Source of the DNA: Aquificaceae bacterium
GTDB taxonomy: Bacteria; Aquificota; Aquificia; Aquificales; Aquificaceae
Length of the DNA: 8,244 nucleotides
Direction of reading: 5' to 3'
Assembly: GCA_027049085.1 (NCBI GenBank)
Contig: JALTVH010000303.1
Span: 1-8,244, forward strand
The translations under genes were made by a program, and so were the position numbers. The first letter of the stretch is position 1; every line of letters begins with the position of its first letter. Below are positions 5,032 through 8,244 of the stretch, piece by piece. A model generated the notes under the pieces. That model did not search any database, was not told the origin of the DNA, and saw only the letters and a list, made by a program, of their open reading frames with translations.

Positions 5032-7061
5032 CTATCAACCAGGGTACAGTTTAGGTCATCAATGGTCACTCTGCAGTTAGAAAAGTTATTCTGCCACTCC
5101 ACATCCCAAAGCTGACAGAAATTGAGGGTACACAGTTGCTGGGTACAGTTGTTGTCTCTAAAGATCGTGTATGTTCTTCCCAGGTAAAACCTTGTGCTGT
5201 TCCTAATCCTGGTGCAGGTAGTCCCCTGATCATCGGTGTAATACAGACTTCCACTCACAGCTTCATCAACATCTATTCCATTATTTATGCAGTTGGGGTC
5301 AACCGTTCCCTGGGTGATGTTTATCTGGAAAACCTGTGAATAAATCTGTCCACATACATCCTGAACCTGGACATTAAAGGAATAGGTGCCGGGGTAGTCT
5401 ATAACATCTGCACCGGAAATCGCACAGGTCTGGGTTGTGTTGGCCGTGCAGAAGTTCACACCGTAGGGCAGGGATCCACTTGTTAAAGTCCATGTATAAG
5501 GAGAAGCTCCACCCAGAGCGGTGATCGTCCCCGAGTAAGGATCGCAGACCTGACCGTTGGATAACGTATCGGCGAATCCGGTGAGAGCTGGACAGCCTAT
5601 CACCACCGAGTAACTTGCCGTGATTGTCTGCGGTGGTGAACAGCTGTCCTGATAGGACACAGTGAATGAACATGTTCCTGGAGCCGTCGGTGTTCCAGAA
5701 ATAACAGCACTTGTGGAAGCACATGATAGTGAAAGGCCGTTGCAGGGAGTTCCGGGATCACACTGGATATTGGAAACCGGCGCCTGACCACCTGCAACCA
5801 GGATCGTCTGGCTGAAGTAACTTCCAACATTGGCATTAAAGGTTGTACCGCTTGCTGGTGTTATTGTCATAGGTGTACAGGAACCACCGCCCCCACCACC
5901 ACCACCGCAGTCCGGGTCCCTGAGAGTTATTGAAAACCCCCTGGTGTATGAGGTACAGGAATCCACCTTAACGCTGAAGCTGTAAACATCTTCCGAACAG
6001 CCCGAATCCGTAGGAGGTGTACCCGTTATCTGCCCGCTCGCACTCAGGCTCAACCCCGGGGGCAGGCTCCCTGATACAATGCTGTAGCTGTATGAACCCG
6101 AACCACCTATTGAGGTAAGGCTTGCGCTGTAAGAGGTACCCTCGTAGGCATCGGGAAGGTTGTTTGTAATTATCTCAACATCTCTGGCTCTTACTGGAAT
6201 CGTAAAGTTACCTGTCCTTGTCTGCCCTTCGCTGTCCTGAACAGTTGCACTTACACTAATTGTTCCCGTGCAGGAAGGAAGAGTACCTGTATTCCCCGGC
6301 TCCAGATTAACGGTCCCAGAGATCAGACCATCAGCACCAACACTGAGCCCGCTTCCCGCAGTACCAGACCAGGTGTAAGGGGACCTTCCACCCTTTGCTT
6401 TAAGCTGATAGGCGTAGGCGCTATCCTCAACTGCTTGGGGAAGGGTATTTGGGCTTATGATGGTGAGGGTCTCACAGCCCTGAGCAGACTGGATTTCATG
6501 CAGTGCAACCCACTTGACTATGTCGTCATATTCTTCTACCCTATCAGGATCGTTGTCTGAAGGAACCTGAAAGTTGTCAACCTGAGTTCCAAAAGGATAA
6601 ACAGTAACAGTTGTTGGACTTGTTACGTTAAGGGTGCCATGGGTCTGATTGTTATAGTTTCCGTCTCCGCTTATAAGTATAAAGGCAACGTTGCTTATGT
6701 CTGTACTGGATGTGCAGGAGGGATCATCGCAAACCCTTACGGTCAGGTTGGTTGAGGTCAATCCGCAGAGGGAAGTGACATTGGCGAGGGAATCATCGTA
6801 GACATAGGCAAGATCCTTCCCGTAGGAGTCTTTTGTGGTCCTTAGAACCGATGTGAGGTTTGCCGAGGTAGGTAGTCCCCCTGTAGAAACTGCGTAACCT
6901 ATAATGGCGTGGACGCCCGCATCAACGATTTCCTTGCTCTCGTTGTACTTTAGCCTCTTGATAAGTACGCTAATGAGTCCTGCCCCCAGCCCGAGGAGAA
7001 TTCCGATAACTACAAGAACAATTGCAAGCTCAATGAGCGTTAGTCCACCGCTCTTCCTCAT
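5028..7061 (-). CDS. Giant type IV prepilin with four Ig-like domains and Cys-rich tail (probable surface adhesin/minor pilin)
   Basis: A 677-residue protein that begins as a type IV prepilin: six-residue basic leader MRKSGG, cleavage before L7, Glu at +5 (E11), then a hydrophobic helix to about 34. Residues 35-197 form a pilin-like region (YGKDLAYVYDD, then SGDGNYNN as seen in large pseudopilins). Four putative Ig-like modules (He_PIG type) follow, at about 199-292, 295-381, 398-488 and 491-583. They share GG.SPYTW..., LP.G(L/V) and S-F-x-V-x-x-D-x-C signatures. An octaglycine linker (386-393) flanked by C385 and C395 splits modules 2 and 3. The last 94 residues hold 7 of the 26 cysteines and match nothing I know. 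After processing by a prepilin peptidase it would sit in a pilus or pseudopilus with the Ig stalk outside, probably disulfide-stabilised. ATG overlaps the upstream TGA (ATGA), so it is coupled to the TPR gene. Ordinary pilins have 120-200 residues. Confidence 0.9.
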   Translation of the reverse strand: MRKSGGLTLIELAIVLVVIGILLGLGAGLISVLIKRLKYNESKEIVDAGVHAIIGYAVSTGGLPTSANLTSVLRTTKDSYGKDLAYVYDDSLANVTSLCGLTSTNLTVRVCDDPSCTSSTDISNVAFILISGDGNYNNQTHGTLNVTSPTTVTVYPFGTQVDNFQVPSDNDPDRVEEYDDIVKWVALHEIQSAQGCETLTIISPNTLPQAVEDSAYAYQLKAKGGRSPYTWSGTAGSGLSVGADGLISGTVNLEPGNTGTLPSCTGTISVSATVQDSEGQTRTGNFTIPVRARDVEIITNNLPDAYEGTSYSASLTSIGGSGSYSYSIVSGSLPPGLSLSASGQITGTPPTDSGCSEDVYSFSVKVDSCTSYTRGFSITLRDPDCGGGGGGGGSCTPMTITPASGTTFNANVGSYFSQTILVAGGQAPVSNIQCDPGTPCNGLSLSCASTSAVISGTPTAPGTCSFTVSYQDSCSPPQTITASYSVVIGCPALTGFADTLSNGQVCDPYSGTITALGGASPYTWTLTSGSLPYGVNFCTANTTQTCAISGADVIDYPGTYSFNVQVQDVCGQIYSQVFQINITQGTVDPNCINNGIDVDEAVSGSLYYTDDQGTTCTRIRNSTRFYLGRTYTIFRDNNCTQQLCTLNFCQLWDVEWQNNFSNCRVTIDDLNCTLVDS
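5313..6467 (-). repeat. Four degenerate Ig-like (He_PIG-type) domain repeats within the prepilin
   Basis: Approximate module borders on the minus strand are 6467-6186, 6179-5919, 5870-5598 and 5591-5313. Recurring elements are a Pro/Leu-rich entry strand, a GG.S/A-P-Y-x-W-type centre (GGRSPYTW in module 1, GGASPYTW in module 4), SGSLPPGL or SGSLPYGV, an I-S/T-G-T-P turn, and a final strand ending near D-x-C (VQDSEG, VDSC, YQDSC, VQDVC). The copies are diverged in DNA and protein, so this is an old domain array and not a recent tandem duplication. Confidence 0.75.
5883..5906 (-). repeat. Octaglycine linker codons (tract of GGN)
   Basis: Eight consecutive glycine codons (mostly GGT, with one GGG and one GGC) lie between TGC (C385) and TCC-TGT (S394, C395). 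On the plus strand the tract reads as repeats of ACC and CCC. It is a flexible hinge between Ig-like modules 2 and 3, and a simple triplet repeat that could change length in frame. Confidence 0.85.
7044..7061 (-). other. Type III (class IV prepilin) leader peptide, cleaved after Gly6
   Basis: Residues 1-6 (MRKSGG) are short, basic and end in Gly, followed by LTLIELAIVLVVIG. Gly at -1, a hydrophobic residue at +1 and Glu at +5 fit the prepilin peptidase recognition pattern G-(F/L/M)-T-L-x-E. The mature N-terminus would be a methylated Leu. No prepilin peptidase gene is in the window. Confidence 0.9.
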
Positions 7062-8176
7062 CTGCCAATACCAAGAGACCTGAGCTCCCGCAGGCGCTCC
7101 CTGACTATATCTCTAATTTTCGGCTCAAGGCTCTGCAAATTAAGAGCCTTATATAATCTGTAGGCTTCCCTCAGCTTTCCTTTACGCTCAAGCATCCTTG
7201 CGTGATTAAAAGCAAAGTATGGATTGGCAGGATCCTTAGAGTAGGCAGCCCTGTAATCCTTAGAAGCACCCTCAAGGTCTCCCTTCCGTTCTTTCAGGTA
7301 TCCTCTCGCAAAGTGGATGTATCCTTTCCTGTCTGAGCCCATAAAAGAATTAACTTCTCTCAGAGCCTCATCGGTCCCATAGCTCCTTGCAAGCTCCATA
7401 ATGTATGTGTAGTAGAGTTTTTCAAAGGGATGGTTTCTCAAAAGATTCCGAGCCTTTGAACGAAGACCAAGCCTAAGATAAACAGTAATCAGGTTGTTTG
7501 CAACATTTTCACTCCTGCGAATAGAGTACGCTCTCTCGTAAAATTCCATGCTTCTTTTAAGGTCTCCTTTTTTGAAGTAGTAGTCACCGTAATAAAGGCT
7601 GTTGGCGTATTCAGGAATAAAGGATCCGCTTTTGGGAACCTTATCCTTAGGAACGACATCCCTGACGATCTTCTCAACCTCAAGCTCAGGATTCACGTTT
7701 GACATCTTTGCCTGAAGCCTTTCCTTTTCCGGAATTTCCTCCTTTTTTGCGGCTTGATCCTTAGTTTTCCCGCCAGCCTGCTTTAAGTTGACCTCCTCTC
7801 TCGGCTGTTCAAGACCACCATCCAGGATGCTCGGTTCCTCTTCCTCCTCGGGAATACCCGGATCAGGTAAATTCTCTTTATCATCAGAAGAGGATCCCTC
7901 AATTTTATTGAAGTTCTGGGCCTCAGAGCTTTCCACACTCTCCTTTAATGCAAGTATTTGTTCCTCAATCCTTTTGCTGTCCATCTTTCCGCCCACAAGG
8001 TAAATGGTCAAAAGGTAAGCAACAACCGAGAAGAAACCCATTAGAATAACAAGAATAAAAAGCTTTAATCCCTGCTTTCCCCTGTCTTCCCTGAAAGGAG
8101 GCTTTACGGAAGGGGGGACCTGCGAACCCTTTTCCTTTTCACCTACTTTTTTTAGAAGGTCCATCAGGAGGCTCAT
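7058..8176 (-). CDS. GspB/MshN-like single-pass inner-membrane protein with TPR domain
   Basis: This 372-residue protein begins MSLLMDLLKKVGEKEKG, resembling the short cytoplasmic helix at the start of GspB/MshN-type proteins (MSxILDALKKAE...). One transmembrane helix lies at about 38-60, so most of the chain is periplasmic. Residues about 64-185 form a very charged, Pro/Glu/Lys-rich linker (EEEEEPSILDGG). From about 190 to 366 there are tetratricopeptide-like helix pairs: YGDYYFKKGDLKRSMEFYERAY at 196-217 fits the TPR pattern, then about 224-250, 285-313 (GYIHFARGYLKERKGDLEGA...) and 320-345. Proteins of this type are scaffolds at the secretin or pilus base and work with the ExeA-type ATPase. 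It starts 1 base after the secretin stop and ends in an ATGA overlap with the prepilin gene, so all three are surely co-transcribed. Whether it is the functional GspB or MshN cannot be decided by sequence alone. Confidence 0.82.
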   Translation of the reverse strand: MSLLMDLLKKVGEKEKGSQVPPSVKPPFREDRGKQGLKLFILVILMGFFSVVAYLLTIYLVGGKMDSKRIEEQILALKESVESSEAQNFNKIEGSSSDDKENLPDPGIPEEEEEPSILDGGLEQPREEVNLKQAGGKTKDQAAKKEEIPEKERLQAKMSNVNPELEVEKIVRDVVPKDKVPKSGSFIPEYANSLYYGDYYFKKGDLKRSMEFYERAYSIRRSENVANNLITVYLRLGLRSKARNLLRNHPFEKLYYTYIMELARSYGTDEALREVNSFMGSDRKGYIHFARGYLKERKGDLEGASKDYRAAYSKDPANPYFAFNHARMLERKGKLREAYRLYKALNLQSLEPKIRDIVRERLRELRSLGIGR

Positions 8177-8177
8177 C

Positions 8178-8244
8178 TCAGAGATCCCTTTCGCCCACCA
8201 CCGTTGGTTTGAGGAATATAATAAGCTCCCTTTTCTCCTTTAAA
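8178..8244 (-). CDS. C-terminal end of a secretin (PilQ/MshL/GspD-like), rest outside window
   Basis: On the minus strand, reading in from the window edge, one frame encodes 21 final residues, LKEKRELIIFLKPTVVGERD plus Leu, then TGA at 8180-8178. The R-E-L-I-I-F-L-x-P-T-V-V pattern is the usual end of the secretin beta-barrel domain (E-L-L-I-x-L-T-P-x-I/V). The next gene starts one base later, a spacing that supports a real coding end. Secretins form the outer-membrane gate for type IV pili and type II secretion. The fragment is short, so the family call rests on this motif and on the neighbouring GspB/MshN-, ExeA- and pilin-like genes; which secretin subfamily is unknown. Confidence 0.7.
   Translation of the reverse strand, partial: LKEKRELIIFLKPTVVGERDL

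Noticed and set aside
5374..5836. Two open frames (116 and 78 codons) in other minus-strand frames inside the prepilin gene
   Set aside because: They are Cys/His/Arg-rich shadows of the Ig-module region, without translation signals.
5028..7061. Many N-x-S/T sequons (12 by my count) in the prepilin as a sign of N-glycosylation
   Set aside because: The protein is very rich in Asn, Ser and Thr; roughly eight sequons would be expected by chance, so the excess is not persuasive without data.
8176..8244. Alternative minus-strand frame at the right edge (starting FKGEKGAYYIP)
   Set aside because: It has no family resemblance and overlaps the TPR start, whereas the neighbouring frame ends in a clear secretin-type motif one base before that start.

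Overview
The window is gene-dense DNA of moderate G+C from a Gram-negative bacterium: it holds an outer-membrane secretin tail, an OmpA-like peptidoglycan-binding domain and a family 9 LPS-type glycosyltransferase. Very short or overlapping gene junctions, charged (E/K/R-rich) cytoplasmic proteins and a HisF resembling those of thermophiles suggest a thermophilic, deep-branching lineage (for example Aquificota or a Thermodesulfobacteriota-like group). That assignment is inference; no rRNA or marker phylogeny was possible. There is no gene-free stretch longer than about 80 bases, and no rRNA, tRNA, CRISPR array, insertion sequence or convincing intrinsic terminator was seen.

Left part (1-2128). 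The 3' end of a plus-strand surface or periplasmic protein with a C-terminal OmpA-like domain meets hisF (minus) tail to tail, sharing 7 bases. Divergent from hisF are a 73-residue protein of unknown function with an excellent ribosome binding site and, 8 bases after it, a single-domain macro (ADP-ribose-binding) protein. The macro gene appears to have its own promoter, ending exactly at its ATG.

Middle (2051-3749, minus). A three-gene operon is joined by two 4-base GTGA stop/start overlaps: a helical 155-residue unknown, a four-helix CopD-like membrane protein, and a family 9 glycosyltransferase. The last 25 codons of the macro gene lie antisense to the 3' end of the glycosyltransferase gene (78-bp overlap).

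Right part (3796-8244). This is a type IV pilus / type II secretion-like locus of the MSHA/ExeAB kind. Reading leftward on the minus strand it has the last codons of a secretin, a GspB/MshN-like single-pass TPR protein, and a very large (677-residue) type IV prepilin. That prepilin carries four putative Ig-like domains, a Cys-flanked octaglycine linker and a Cys-rich C-terminal tail. Converging on it is an ExeA/MshM-like AAA ATPase with a transmembrane helix and a C-terminal bacterial SH3 domain; the two genes share one TTAA as both stop codons. Together they suggest a machine in which a peptidoglycan-binding ATPase and a TPR inner-membrane protein help place or use a secretin, with the large pilin as a surface-exposed, disulfide-rich adhesin or minor (tip) pilin. 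The Ig-bearing prepilin and its unknown C-terminal domain are the most interesting content.
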